Shown one piece after another: positions 45,958 through 58,620 of a stretch of DNA of 61,580 bases. The position numbers and the translations under genes were made by a program. The stretch's first letter is position 1. Every line of letters begins with the position of its first letter. Source of the stretch: Gnetum montanum. Taxonomy: Eukaryota; Streptophyta; Gnetopsida; Gnetales; Gnetaceae. The notes beneath the pieces were generated by a model. It was not told the DNA's origin and did no database searches. It saw nothing but the letters and a program-made list of their open reading frames with translations. The DNA lies in contig MNCI01020176.1 of the NCBI GenBank assembly GCA_015680685.1, forward strand, positions 50,073-111,652, read 5' to 3'.

Positions 45958-47408
45958 AAAATCTCGGTCATTCGAGAAACCAAGGATTCTCAGTCATAGG
46001 TAGCCTCAACCCTAAATCCTATAGGACCTCCATAAGAAAAATGGGATTCCAGGTGCTTTGGATGGTTTGGTAGATCACCTAGGGACTTAGTAGGATGAAA
46101 AACAGGGGTGTAATGAAAGTATAAAAATATGCAAATCTATGAAATGATGCACTCAAAAGATAACAATTATTTTTGAAATTGTACACAAAATGAAATCATA
46201 AAATTTATTAAATGAATAGAAGATGAGTTCACATATGTGTACAAAATTGGTGCCCAAGAGGGTGGGTAAAAAGTAGTTCACTTGGGTAGGGGTTCAAAGT
46301 TTGTTGAAGCCACAATCAACTCCATGATTTAGTATCTCTACCACTATTGATGCTATCGAGCCCCTTTGTCTCCTCCTTAAATCTGTAACATTGTTTAATA
46401 CTAGGGTTATGGAAATGTGAAGGATTTGGATGGACAAAGTGCATCACGTTGGGATTTGGTGATCCTAGGTGGTAATGTTAACACCTAAAATTCACAGATC
46501 CTAAAGGTGGGAAGTAACAAAGGGTAATAAGTTGTAGGGGGTCCACACTGCTAGGTACTAAGGAGCTACATTTTTGCCGAGGAAGTAAGAGCTCTTGGAT
46601 GCCAAAATGCCAAGTATGCTAAATTACCAAAAGTGTGGAATGTTGACATGGTGCCAAGGTGTGGTTTTTATAGGGTTATGGCCATGATTCATGCTGCAAA
46701 TTGGCTACCAATGGCTAACATGATTGGCTGAAAATTGGCTACAAAATTTCTGACATGATTGGCTAAAAATTGGCTGCCAAATTGCTAACATGATTGGCTG
46801 AAAATTGACTGCCAAATTGTTGACATGATGGGCTGAAAATTGATTGCCAAATTCTTGACTGATTAGCTACAAATTGGCTATCAAATTGCTGAAAATTAGC
46901 TACCATGTTTAGGGGGGTAGGTGAGGTTCACCCTCCATGCATCCTAGCTATTTGCCATGTTCAAGGAGGTAGGTGAGGTCAACACTAGGGGTGAAGGTTA
47001 ACCCCTCTAGGTTGGGTCACCCTTCTTTCCATGCTAAGGGTAGGTGAGTTCTATCCTCCTTGCACTCCTCCATGCTGGCTTTGAAGTTTCCTAGCTAGCT
47101 TACCCCCCTGTAGGAGGTGTGTTAGCGTAGAGAAAAAGATACCCAGCATAAAACCTATCAAATTATCATTTTTGGCATTCCAAAAAGAATTTTGACTTCC
47201 CCAAGCCCAAATATAGACACTACATGGCTTTTTTCACTTGGGAAATGAGGCTTTGATCACTTATGAAGCATTTTTGGCCTCAAAAGTATGAAATATGTGA
47301 GATTGTCCCTTTATGAGTTACAACCTTCATATTTACAATAAAACATTGCCTCAGGTTCCATGGGATGGGATTACAAAGGTTTCAACATGAAAATTTGGTG
47401 GTGTTTCA
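45958..47408 (-). repeat. 3' LTR of minus-strand Tat-related element 2
   Basis: Second inverted copy of the LTR at 39163. It starts (minus sense) TGAAACACCACC at 47408, next to a decayed polypurine tract (CAAAGAGGGACCAA). It contains a local 35-bp tandem repeat at 46719-46905. The left edge is approximate. Confidence 0.7.
46719..46905. repeat. 35-bp tandem repeat within LTR
   Basis: Four clean units begin at 46719, 46754, 46789 and 46824 with CATGATTGGCTGAAAATTGG-like cores, plus a partial fifth unit. The sister LTR at 43850-45280 has at most a rudiment of this array. Confidence 0.85.
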
Positions 47409-47438
47409 TTGGTCCCTCTTTGTTGGTATATGGATGAT

Positions 47439-48611
47439 TGATGGGACGCGATATTGCATCGGCCCCTGTGATATTGTGTACACAATATCGTAGCCCGTCA
47501 CCTTGTCTATAAATAAGAGGTGACTTTTCCTTGTAAGATCATTTAGACTTAGACCTTAGCCAAACTATAGAATTTTTACCTTAGCCAAACTATAAATTCC
47601 ATGTGCCCGTAGTAGGAGTCTTTAAGTGAACAAATCTCTACTCGAGAAAATTGTACCTAAGCACACATTTGTGTACGGCAATAAAGATGAACTTTCTGAA
47701 AAACCTTGCAGCATGTGGACTAAGCTAAATAGGATTTAATTATTGTTAAATGTTTAAATTTTTTCCTAGATAATCAATCTCTCTTAATCCTTGACTCTCC
47801 TAGTTAAGTGCGTTTAGTACGACCACTTCGAGCACATGTGTAACGCTTGGTAATCTAGTAATGAGTAGCGTTTGGTAATCCCAGTAGCATTGCACTGGTT
47901 CAGGGTGTGTGCGACAAGTGGTAACGGATACTGGTGTTAGGAACTATTAGAACCTAGTTAATGAATAGTTAATGTAAGTTAGTGACTTAGTCCTCTCAAC
48001 CCTTTTCCCCCAGTGTATGCCTACAGTGTAATGATTGTAATTGTACGACACCTTTATTCGAGTGTGACGCACTTGGACACGCACATGACTAGAAATAAAG
48101 ATTGAGATTACTTCATCATTGCAGCATTCACTTAGCTTAATTATTTCATTAATTTTTATTTACTGCTTTCTTAGTTAATCTCTTCTCACCCTAAACTCCT
48201 TTTAAATGTAGAATGAGTACGACTTGATTTCGAGCATTTAAGTGTGGCTACTTGGTAATCCCAGTGGTAGCTGTGCATGAAGTCCAAGATGTGTACGGAT
48301 GATCAAGGAATAGATGCTCATTGCATTTAGGCTAACTTAGATTCTCTCTCATCCTTTCTCTCGTAGCTTAGTTAATATTATCTTCCCTTGCCTTCAGGAG
48401 TAGCATTAGCATTGAAACACATCATACACCTCATTCTGGACTAAACCATACATGATAAAGTTAATACTAGTCCAGATAGGAAGACAACGAACTACGACCT
48501 AAGGATAACTATCTAGATACCACAATTAGTCCATCTGTGGAGTTCAACCGGATTGTGCGTGAAATGCTCATATTTGTATGGTCGAGTGTAGGGGTACCTC
48601 GCCACTCATCA
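47439..48611 (+). repeat. 5' LTR of the gag-only element (1173 bp)
   Basis: Starts TGATGGGACGCGATATTGC, ends CGCCACTCATCA; TATA box TATAAATA at 47508-47515. The palindromic GATATC words near its start have decayed compared with the LTR at 3282-4057. Confidence 0.9.
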
Positions 48612-48612
48612 T

Positions 48613-48630
48613 TGATGCCGTTGTCAGGGA
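48613..48630 (+). other. Primer-binding site, tRNA-Asp type, mutated
   Basis: TGATGCCGTTGTCAGGGA, two changes from TGGCGCCGTTGTCGGGGA, adjacent to the LTR. Confidence 0.75.
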
Positions 48631-48789
48631 TAGTGCTAGTTATCTAGATTAGTTATATCATACAAGTCATTGTATAGGAATTAACGATATATCTTTTAAG
48701 AAGAAATAATTATAGGAATTAACGATATATCTTTTAAGAAGAAATAATTACAAAAAGTAATATACGAATTCACACAGAGCTTCACAATC

Positions 48790-51079
48790 ATGCTGCTCCT
48801 ACAAGACTATGATAATGCCATACCTAGTGAGGAAATTCATTGGAGAACCAATGAATTAGATGACAATGAAGATTGGAGTACTCAACCTTATGCAGGCATT
48901 CCCTACATTTATGAACACCCCAACGATACTCAAAGACTCTCGTCATCCAACTCTGACACCTCTAGTGAGGATGAGACATCCCATAGAACGAAGAGGCCTG
49001 AAAGGCCTAGGACCTTCTCAATAACTAAAAATAACTTACTTGGGGATGATTGGAAGACTTACAAAAGTCATAATGAGTTTTACAATTCCTTCTCTTCCTC
49101 TACTCCTTCAACATTAGATTATGACATGGATGACTACCTTTCAAGGGATCAGCGTACAACTAAAAATCGAGCTCACAAAGGAAATCAAGAATGCCAACAT
49201 AAACAAAGGCAACATCATCCCAACACACGAAAGCATAACTTACTTGATGACGATGAAACCTTGCTGGCCACTACGAGCCTAACTCCTATACAAGAGGCTA
49301 TTCAAATATCCTACAGGCATCGTATTGAAAGTCGCCTACCTAGGCTTCATTTAAACAACTTTTTCAAGTTTTTAGGAGGCTATGATGCAGATCTGCAACA
49401 TCATTTACAAGCCTTCTATGATGCCTGTACATGGAACAACATTGGTAACGATTGGCAAAAGCTCAAGCTCTTTCCTATGACACTCATTGGCCAAGCAAAA
49501 GTATGGTATAGGTTGTTAAAACCAAATTCAATATGATGGCCAACAATGGTAGAAGCCTTTAACGAAAGATATCAAACCTATGCAAGAGTGTTAGCCTTGA
49601 GGAAACAAATCCAAGAGTGGAAACAAGCACAACATGAACCCTTGGACATGGCCTTAGAAAGATATTATGCACTATTAAACAACTGTGCAGGCCATGAGTT
49701 CTCCGAAGAAAGGCTAATGAACCATATCATTGATGGGCTTCATGATGAAACAAGAAAGATTCTAGGGATGTATGCCTAAGGAAAAGTATACGAACTATGA
49801 ATCCATCAATTGCAAGAGCTTATTAAGTGGGTAGCAAAAGAAGAAGGAGAAATGGCTAGATGGGAGAGTGTTGAAAAACATCAAAGGGACCAAAGTCTCA
49901 GCTTAACAAAGGTCCATAATTACAAAAAGGAGAAATCAGCCAATCTCAAGGAGGAAGAACCATCTTTTCCAGTACAAAATTCATTAGATGAAATCGAGGA
50001 AAAGATCAATAAGAGGCTGGACTGGATGCATAAAAAGTGTGGGAAATATATCAATATTATTGGAGATAGAGTTATGCCAAATCGAGAAATGGGACAAGAC
50101 ACCATGCAACAATCGAAACAAAGGGTAGAAGATAATAAGAATAAGAACTCAACTACCAATTTCACATATCAATGTAACTTCTATTTGTATGATCACCCCG
50201 AAGGCCAATGTTCATTTTTGTCACATTTACATGAGCATTGGGGAGGAATGGTATATCTAGATTTCATATAGAAATATCAGGTTCAACCACGGTGGCAAAA
50301 ACCTCAGTCATGGGGGAGGCCATTGCCAACTAGACCATACCCTTCGTATGTCCCAATGCCAAATGCTTATTATTATGTTCAATACCCTATTTCTCCAACA
50401 AGATCAACATCCTCTACCTCACCTCATTGTTATCACTCTCCTCAATACTATCAACCCATGTCCTCAACACAACCATCGCCTTGTGTACATTACACTTCTT
50501 CGAAATTTCAACATTCTCATCCTTTCCCTCCTTCTACGTCGCCACCAACTATGTCAAAAGATTTTGCACCATAGCATCAACCTGTAAACGTTACTTATGT
50601 TGCTACTCCCAACAGCAGTGGAGGTTCTTCACAACATCAAAAGTGTCCCTTCTTTAGACATGATCGTCGAAAGGGACACCACAGTTTAGAAACCACTGCA
50701 TCTGCCAACTCAGTACAAATCCAATACTATGGTGCATCTTCCTCTTCAAATCCAATGCCTCATGTTACCTCATCAAGGCCATCACTTAACACTCTAACAA
50801 CCATACGACCCAATGAATATATCCATGGAGGATGACATCCTGATCCTTGCATACCATCTAACAGTCCCAATTATCATAGTGGGTCAACTCGTTATCTAAA
50901 AACTACATCTCATATATTGCCCCACTATGTTTACTATAATCAAGTGTGTGAACCCCAATGGGGTAGGTATGACGGGTCCCAATATTTTCAACATGCAAGG
51001 ATCCCCATCTTCCATTTATTAATACTCGCCATGCTCAATCGTTTAGTTATGGGGGATTTCCCCCATTTTACTAACAAGT
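48790..51079 (+). pseudogene. Athila-like gag, one frame with several stops
   Basis: The single frame runs from ATG 48790 to about 51079 with no frameshift. It is interrupted by stops at 49534, 49777, 49798, 50269, 50572 and 50836. Content: an acidic Ser/Asp-rich start, the gag core (FLGGYDADLQHH, NDWQKLKLFPMTLIGQAK, then EAFNERYQTY and MNHIIDGLHDETRK), and a coiled stretch. A CNFYLYDHPEGQC motif matches CEICHYDHPKGCC of the element at 1-4057. A Pro/Ser/Tyr-rich region follows, and then a second Cys/His cluster, CPFFRHDRRKGHH. Every stop is one C-to-T step from Gln or Arg. The frame suggests gag was maintained until recently and then mutated by cytosine deamination. Confidence 0.85.
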
Positions 51080-52995
51080 AGGATTAATATATATTTCTCA
51101 TTTTCTTTAATTTTTTTTCAACTTTTTGTTTTCCAGTTTTTCATCTTTTAATTTATTGTTTTATCTTTTTGTCTTTTAAGTTTTTATTTTACAAATTTCT
51201 TTAACTTTTTTTTCATTTTTATTTTTGTTTTTTTTTACAACATTGTTCATACTTATTCGTTTATTTGTGTGTTTATTTATTTTGTTAAGTTTGTCACCTA
51301 ATAAGTGCTCCTAAAGATGGAATGAACTGTATTCCATTGATCATCAATGTTTGGTTTTTACCTTTGAGTTATGATGTTGATACTTAGGTATGGTTCTTTT
51401 GATATAATAGGCAATGAGTCCACGTCACCCATGCATCCATGAATTTCTATGGTCTCTCTTGGCTTGGAACTGTACAGTCCCCTTCCTTAAACAATAAGAA
51501 CTATCAACGAATTGGTGACTGGGCATTTCTCAAACTAAGGAAAGACTCAAGGATTGAAAAGGGTGTGACTTCAAGGGGATTTGATGCACTTGTGCTGGCC
51601 ATTCTCTTGGGTTCTTGGATGTTTTGTTCTTGAGTTTTCTTACCATTCTAATGTTGCCACATTATCGAGAAGCTGAGCACATAAAAATAATAAGTCTTTG
51701 CATGGTGTGGTTCTCACGCAAATATATATATATATATATATAAGTGAGAATTCAAAGCACACCCCTTAGACAAAATAATCATTTGGGCTACAAGCATTGG
51801 TTATGGAACTAAAATAAACATGTTCCCTCTAACTAAGGCCCTTCTCGCTTCCTACTTTCTCCTCTTTTGTTTTGTGAGAATGGTGGTGGCTCTGTGGTAA
51901 AGGCATTCTTGTTACTTTAAGTGGATGGATGGGCCGAATGTATTAATGTGAAGTCACTGAATGTGGTTTGTTTGAGGCTGGATTTGGAATGGGATCTACT
52001 AAGTCACATTAACAATTAATACACAAGGGGTTGTACAACACCTTGTTCTTGAGATTCCATTCCATCCTCTTCTTTCCATCCTTCTTTCCCCATTTAGCAC
52101 CTCATTGCCAGTTGTATCAATAGTCCATATTTTGGTTGATGCATTATTTTCTTGTTGGTAAACTCTTGTGGTTAAGAATTTAACTCTTGTTTTCAAATGA
52201 CATTCCTAGAGCCTACAAACTCTTTAAATGTGGGATTTTCATGGCATTAAGGGCATGAGCCTGCTTTGGGGAGGACCCACTAGCATTCCGATTTGGTGAA
52301 TCCATTAATTTCTTTCCCCTAAACATTTTTGCAATCAGCATCTATTTTGTTCATCTCTATCTTTGACATCCATTTTATTGGTGTTGTCATTGTTTCTTTT
52401 TCTCCATCTTTCTTATTCCTTATCTTTTTCCATTCTATTGCTATCGAAGGTTCGCTCTCAGTCATGGGGGTCCTGGTCCAAATTTTTTGATTTTCTCCTA
52501 ACCCCTACACCTCGAGTAGTCACCAGTATTATATCTCTAGATCCGCATTAGCCATATCACAACTCAGCCAATGGACCTTACACTGAGGCAAGGTATTAAC
52601 TGCATTGTGATTCATTTACCCTTGCTAATATAAGACTGTGTTGTGTGTGCAGATGGCAATCATACAACAACGAATCAGATCTAGATGGAACACTTGGAAT
52701 GGATTGGTGTTGAAGTAGCTATGCAAGGAAAAGGATTGATGGCGTGCTTATGGATGGACAATGAAAGGCACAATCTTGGCATTGGCAGTAATAGACTTCT
52801 TCTTTTCTCTCTCTCTTATCTCTTCTCTCCTATTTACCAAATAAGGCTAAATTTCAACTATGTATAGTGTTCACTCTTGTTGTTGTGAACACTAAATTTT
52901 GTCATGTATTGTAATGATGATCTGTTCACATGTCACGCCATCTACCATTAGTGTCATTCGAGTCAATAATCCCATACCTTCCCAATATTTTTTAA
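51080..52995. other. Non-coding internal region of the gag-only element
   Basis: T-rich sequence without pol motifs. It contains an (AT)n microsatellite at 51722-51742. Its length is far shorter than a pol gene. Confidence 0.6.
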
Positions 52996-53033
52996 GGAAC
53001 TCGAGGACGAGTTTTCATTCAATCATGGGGGTA
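52996..53033 (+). other. Pre-LTR motif GAACTCGAGGACGAG and polypurine tract
   Basis: GGAACTCGAGGACGAG at 52996-53011 is a sequence often found near the end of plant gypsy internal regions. CATGGGGGTA just before the LTR is the polypurine tract. Both survive although pol is absent, suggesting derivation from a complete element by internal deletion. Confidence 0.65.
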
Positions 53034-54226
53034 TGATGGAACGTAATATTGCATGGGCTACGATATCACATCGACCCCTGCAATATCGCATACGTGATAT
53101 CACAGCCTATTGCCTTGTTTATAAATAAGAGGCAGCTTTTCCTTGTAAGATAATCTAGACTTAGACCTTATCCAAACTATAGTAGTTTTACCATTCCAGA
53201 GTTAGAATAAATTCCATGTGCCTGCAGTGGGAGTCTTTAATTGAACGGATCTCTACTCAAGGAAATTATATCTGAGCACACATTTGTGTATGGCAATAAA
53301 GATGAACTTTCTGATAAGCCTTGTAGCATGTGGATTAAGCTAAATAGGATTTAATTATTGTTAAATGTTTAAATGTTTTCCTAGATAATCAATCTCTCTC
53401 AACCCTTGACTCTCCTAGTTAAGTGCATTCAGTACGACCGCTTTGAGCACGTGTGTAACGCTTGGTAACCCAATAACGAGTAGTGTTTGGTAATCCCAGT
53501 AGCATTGCATTGGTTTAGGGTGTGTGTGGCAAGTGGTAATGAATACTGGTGTTAGGAACTATTAGAACCTAGTTAATGAATAGTTAATGTAAGTTAGTCA
53601 CTTAGTCCTCTCAACCCTTTTCCCCCAGTGCATGCCTACAGTGTAATGATTGTAATTGTACGACACTGTTATTCGAGTGTGACATACTTGGACATGCACA
53701 TGACTAGAAATAAAGATCGAGATTACTTCATCATTACAGCATTCACTTAGCTTAATTATTTCATTAATTGTTATTTACTGCTTTCTTAGTTAATCTCTTC
53801 TCACCCTAAACTCTTGTTAAATGTAGAATGAGTATGACTTGATTATGAGCATTTAAGTGTGACTACTTGGTAATCCTAGTGGTAGCCGTGCATGAAGTCC
53901 AAGATGTGTATGGATGATCAAGGAACAGATGCTCATCGCATTTAGGATAGCTTAGATTCTCTCTCACCCTTTCTCTCGTAGCTTAGTTAATATTATCTTC
54001 CCTTGCCTTCAGAAGTAGTATTAGCATAGAAACACATCATACACCTCATTCTGGACTAAACCATACGTGACAAAGCTAATACTAGTCCAGATGGGAAGAC
54101 AATGAATTGCGACGTAAGGATAACTATCTAGATACCACAATTAGTCCATCTATGGAGTTCAACCGGATCATGCGTGAAACACTCGTATTCGTATGGTTGA
54201 GTGTAGGGGTACCTCGCCATTCATCA
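53034..54226 (+). repeat. 3' LTR of the gag-only element (1193 bp)
   Basis: Starts TGATGGAACGTAATATTGC and ends CGCCATTCATCA; TATA box at 53120-53127. It is close to 47439-48611 by eye throughout, apart from a small insertion near its start. Confidence 0.9.
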
Positions 54227-54231
54227 ATGAT

Positions 54232-55159
54232 TGAACCAAGAGACACCAACAAAGAATAAAAAACATCATTGTAGGTCCACCACTAATGTTCCCTCTTTGC
54301 ACTTGACCCAATCGTTCTGAACCATGTCAAAGAGTGCTTGTGATGATGGGATTAGGCTATGATGTAGGAATGGTAGTGGTAGTTAGGAAGATGGTCATGT
54401 AGCATGGTACTGAATTATTTTAAAGTGTTGGTTGCTTAGTGAATAAGTTTGAGGAACCAACCACTTTGCTCCAAGAGTTCTTTGACCACTGGACTTTGAG
54501 GCTTTTTTTTGGCCATTTGGTTCCCTAGCATTTTGCTTCCTTTATTTTTTTGTTGGGTGAAACCTTCATTGGGTTTCATTGCCAAGGCTAGTTTAACATA
54601 TTTTTTCTAACAAGGGAGTTGTGTTACACTCAATAAACTTGAGAGTTATCCCATTGAATGAGATGCATTACACTCAATGGACTTAATGGTTTTCCTACTA
54701 AATAAATTATGCTACATTCAAGTGGACTTGAGGATGGAGCTTGCTAAGGATATATAATATGGCTATAGTGCATGAATAGCAAACATAGGCCAACATCGTT
54801 ACTTAGGGTAGGGAAGGTTATCATCAAGGTACGAGGTTTGGCTAAAGGAATGGTGTGAGACACAATAAGACAAACTCACCAAATCTCATGCATTAAAGTC
54901 ATGTGATGATTTGCTACCATAATGAGTTGCACCCTTGCGATGACTCTAAGATTCATCCTATAAACACAACTCCAAGAGGACAACATGTTACAATGTTATA
55001 ATGCATATATAGACAACATGGAGAATAAAACGAAGCTATCCAAGTCACCAATGTTGCTAGTTTAAGGCCATGGTGGGCTGTTGTACCAGTTTAAGGCCTT
55101 GGAAAGTCGTGTTGTTACCAATTTTAGGCCATGTTGCTAGTTTAAAGCCTTAATAAGCC
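54232..55159 (-). other. 3' untranslated region of Tat-related element 2
   Basis: Continues the sequence interrupted at 47438. It includes GGCCTTAAACTRG-type repeats (minus sense) at about 55065-55160, like 45410-45490 and 23335-23660. No gene seen. Confidence 0.6.
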
Positions 55160-58100
55160 ATGTTGAAGCAAGCTTTCTTGTTGATGACCATTAGCTACAT
55201 GTAATATGCCTTTAGATGGGAATGACTAACTAGATTGGCCAACTCATTCTTGTTCATGTTGGCTATCTTGAATGCTCCATTACCATAGGCTTTGATGACT
55301 AAGAAGGACCCTTACCAATTTGCTAAGAATTTATTTGCATGTTCATGGATGGCTTTGAGAACCAAGTCACCCTTCTTAATCTTACACTTAGTCAAGTTAT
55401 GTTGATGTTGTTGCTTTTGCGTCTCTTGATAATGTTCAATGTAAGTAAGTGCTTGCATGCATTACTCCTCCAGTGAGTCTAGGACCACTGTCCACAACTC
55501 CTTGTTTTTCTTATCATTAATGAAGTCAGTTAAGGATACTCAAAGTAATGGAACCTATAGTTCAAGAGGTAACATAGCTTTAGAACCATAAACTAGGCTA
55601 TACAAGGTTGCTCTAGTTGCCGTGTCATAGGTCATTTTGTAGGACCATAATACATGGACAAGCCACTCAGGCCATTTACATTTGCTATTATTGAGCATCT
55701 TCTTCAACAAATTTAATATGGCCTTGTTGATTGCTTCTTCTTGTCCATTGGCCTAAGGATAATAAGCAAATGAAAAGGAATTCTTAATGCCTAGGTTATG
55801 ACAAAAATATTTCATTTTGTGGCTACTAAATTATAGTCCATTATCTGTAATATGATCATGGGTAGTCCAAAACAGGCTATAATGTTATCCAAGATAAATT
55901 TGCAAACTTGTTCAAATTTAGTATTCCTTAATAGAATAGCCTCAACCCACTTTGTAAAGTATTCAGTTGCAATGATGATGAAGCTATGGCTTGTAGAAGA
56001 CTTGGGTTTTATAGGTTTGATGATATCTAACCCCCATCGTTGAAATAGGCAAGTGATTTGAGTAGTATGCAACTTTGTTAGTGATACATGTATGAGGTTA
56101 CTATATCATTGGCACATGTCACAATGCTTAACCTTTTGCATGCAGTCACTTTCCATATGGGACCGGTAGTAACCTAACAGCCTAATCTTAGTGGCCATAG
56201 CTCTTGGTCTTATATGTCCTCCACAAATACCCTCATGAACCTTCTCTAGGGCTTCAGTTTTGCCTAAGCACTTTAATAATATACCATCATAGGATTGTAG
56301 ACATAATGTGTTATCACCTATAATGACATATTGCTTCAATATTTTTCATATAGTGTCCTTTTAGGTAGTAGTCAAGCTTTGCAAAGCCTCACCATGCATA
56401 AGGTAAAATTCGATATCATCATACCACTCTTTGGCAGGAGTTATATGGATGATGGCTACAAAAGTATCTTTAGTGTTTTGTGTGATGGGAACATCATAGT
56501 CCGTAGTTAAGGTGGGCAACTTACTAAACACATCTGGCATAACATTGAGAGCTACTGTTACAATTGCATTAGCTATGACATTCTATTTTTAGGGTATGTG
56601 CTGGATNATTGTAAGTGTTTGGCTTTACAAGCATAGAATTTAATTACTTGGTTAACTACAAGTTGGGAATCACCTTTAATTGTTAAGCATCTAATTCCTA
56701 GGTCATGAGCTACCATAATTTCCCTGATCAAACCCTTGTACTTCGCTATGTTTTTGGTACACAGAAACTCAAAATGATAGGCAAAAGGTTGGATTTGACC
56801 ATATGGAAATGTTATGATGGTAATAGCACTAGCCCCATGGGTAGTTGAAGATCTATCAAAGTGCATGACTACCTCATAACCCTTAGGCACTTGACTAATA
56901 GTATTAATATGCCCATTAGGAAACTTAGGATCTATGGTTGCATTGTCATCAACAGGTGAAACTATAAGTTGCATGGATATAGCTTGAACTTTTTTTAAGG
57001 ATTGAGAAATGTAGTAAAGGTTAAACTCCATATTTATGGCTTTTCATCTAGCTATGTGGCTACTCTCATAGATGTTGGTTGTTATGGCTCTAATCAAATT
57101 ATCTTTACAAATGACATTGACTTGGCTTTTGAAGAGGTAGTGTCTCCACCTCTTTAATAAGAGGACTAGTGCTAGAAAATACTTCTCCACTTCAGTGTAT
57201 TAGGTTTCATGGGTAAATAATGCATGGCTAATATAGTATACTAGCATTTCTGCTTCATCATCATGCTTTTGACAAAGTAGAGAGGTAATGGACATGTCAA
57301 AGATGGCTAGGTTGATGTAAAAGGATTTACCCTCTTGCGGAGGATAGACTATTGGTAGTTGTATCAACTCATGCTTAAGGTTTTCAAAGGCCTCTTGGCA
57401 TTGAGTCATCCACTCATAGTGAACCCATTTCTTAAGCAAGTGTTGCATGGGTTGTAACTTATTCTTAAGCCTAGTGATAAACCTACCAATAAATTATAAT
57501 CTACCTTGCAATCCCCAAAGCTTCTTAAGGTTGCTGGGTGCTGCTAATTTGGATATGAATTTAACCTTATCAATATTGACATGTCTCCTTGCTTCAGATA
57601 CTACAAAGCCAAGCATCTTGCTAGTCTTGACATCAAAGATACACTTATTAGAATTGAGCCCAAGCTCATGTTTGAGACATTATTTAAGCATAAGGTCTAG
57701 GTGATTAGCATGGTCATTAGCCTCTTTGAACTTAACAGCTATGCCATCTATGTAATCATTAAGTAAACCTAGAATGTAATCACTAAAGGTATACATCATG
57801 GCTTGTTGATAGGTTGCTCCTACATTCTTAAGGCCAAAGGGCATCATTGTATATTTAAAGGTCCCCAAAGGGGTTATGAAAGTTGTGCTAAGTTGGTGCT
57901 CTGGGTTGATCCTAATTTGGTTGTATGTTAAGAACCCATCCATAAAGGACAATAAGGCATGCCCAATTGTGGTATCGATGAGCTAATCAATACTAGGCAA
58001 TGGGAAGTCATCCTTAATAGTTTCTTTATTTAGGTCTCAGAAATCAATGCAAATATAGATACTCCCATTTTTCTTAGGGACTATCACTATGGTGGAAACC

Positions 58101-58620
58101 CATTCTGTGTATTCAACAACCTTAATGAAACTAGCTTAGTAGAGCTTCGAGACCTCATCACAAACTGCCAAGGCCAAATTGGATCTTATCTTACATAATT
58201 TCTACTTAACTAGTCTAATGCTAGGGTCTAGTATGATGTTATGTTATACTAAGCATGGGTCTAGGCCTAACATATCTTTGTATGACCAAGTAAAGGCCTT
58301 AATGTTGCTGTGTAGCACCTTGGTGCTATCTTAAGCTTGTTGAGGTTGCAGTGAGGAACTTAGTTTAAGGATTTTCTCCTTACAACTATGTGTTGTCATA
58401 GGAACCTTAGCCAAAGAATCTTTAGTTATGTCATCCACCTCTCAGTTAAGGGTTTTGACTAGGTTTTTAGGCCACTCTAGAGGATTTTGTATTGAGGCTA
58501 TGCAATCGACAAGGATCTCAGGCTTAAGATCTAGGAAATTAGGATCAATATACCATTTTACTTTACCATTAGGCCCATTTAGGCTCAAAGGTAGACTAAT
58601 TAGCTTTCAGGTACTCATAC
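55160..58620 (-). pseudogene. Tat-related pol (RT, two RNase H, integrase), decayed
   Basis: On the minus strand, 58620 to 55160: RT with WVSTIVIVPKKNGSIYICID and INPEHQ, MPFGLKNVGATYQQAM; the YVDD motif is YIDG at 57754-57743, so the second catalytic Asp is lost. First RNase H: FYINLAIFDMSITSLLC and YYISHAL (57448-57200). Second, archaeal-type RNase H: MHFDRSSTTHGASA and KGDSQLVVNQV (57031-56573). Integrase: HEGICGGHIRPRAMATK with CDMCQ (56339-56106), the core GLDIIKPIKPKSS, ATEYFTKWVEA (56072-55812), and the C-terminal GDLVLKAIHEHANKF, VIKAYGNGAFKIA. One N lies at 56607. Many stops and frameshifts. It has the same domain order as the plus-strand element at 29165-32596. Confidence 0.85.

Larger units (their letters stand above)
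47434..54231 (+). mobile_element. Gag-only Athila-like LTR element with perfect 5-bp TSD
   Basis: LTRs 47439-48611 and 53034-54226 flank 4.4 kb with primer site, gag and polypurine tract but no protease, RT or integrase motif. ATGAT at 47434-47438 and 54227-54231 is an exact target-site duplication. It is the only fully matching one in the window, which suggests this is among the younger insertions. The LTR ends match those of the Athila-like element at 3282-4057. It resembles the class of terminal-repeat elements that keep only gag (TR-GAG) and would use pol supplied by a partner. Confidence 0.85.

Noticed and set aside
51722-51742. AT repeat as a promoter TATA box
   Set aside because: A plain (AT)n microsatellite with no gene downstream.
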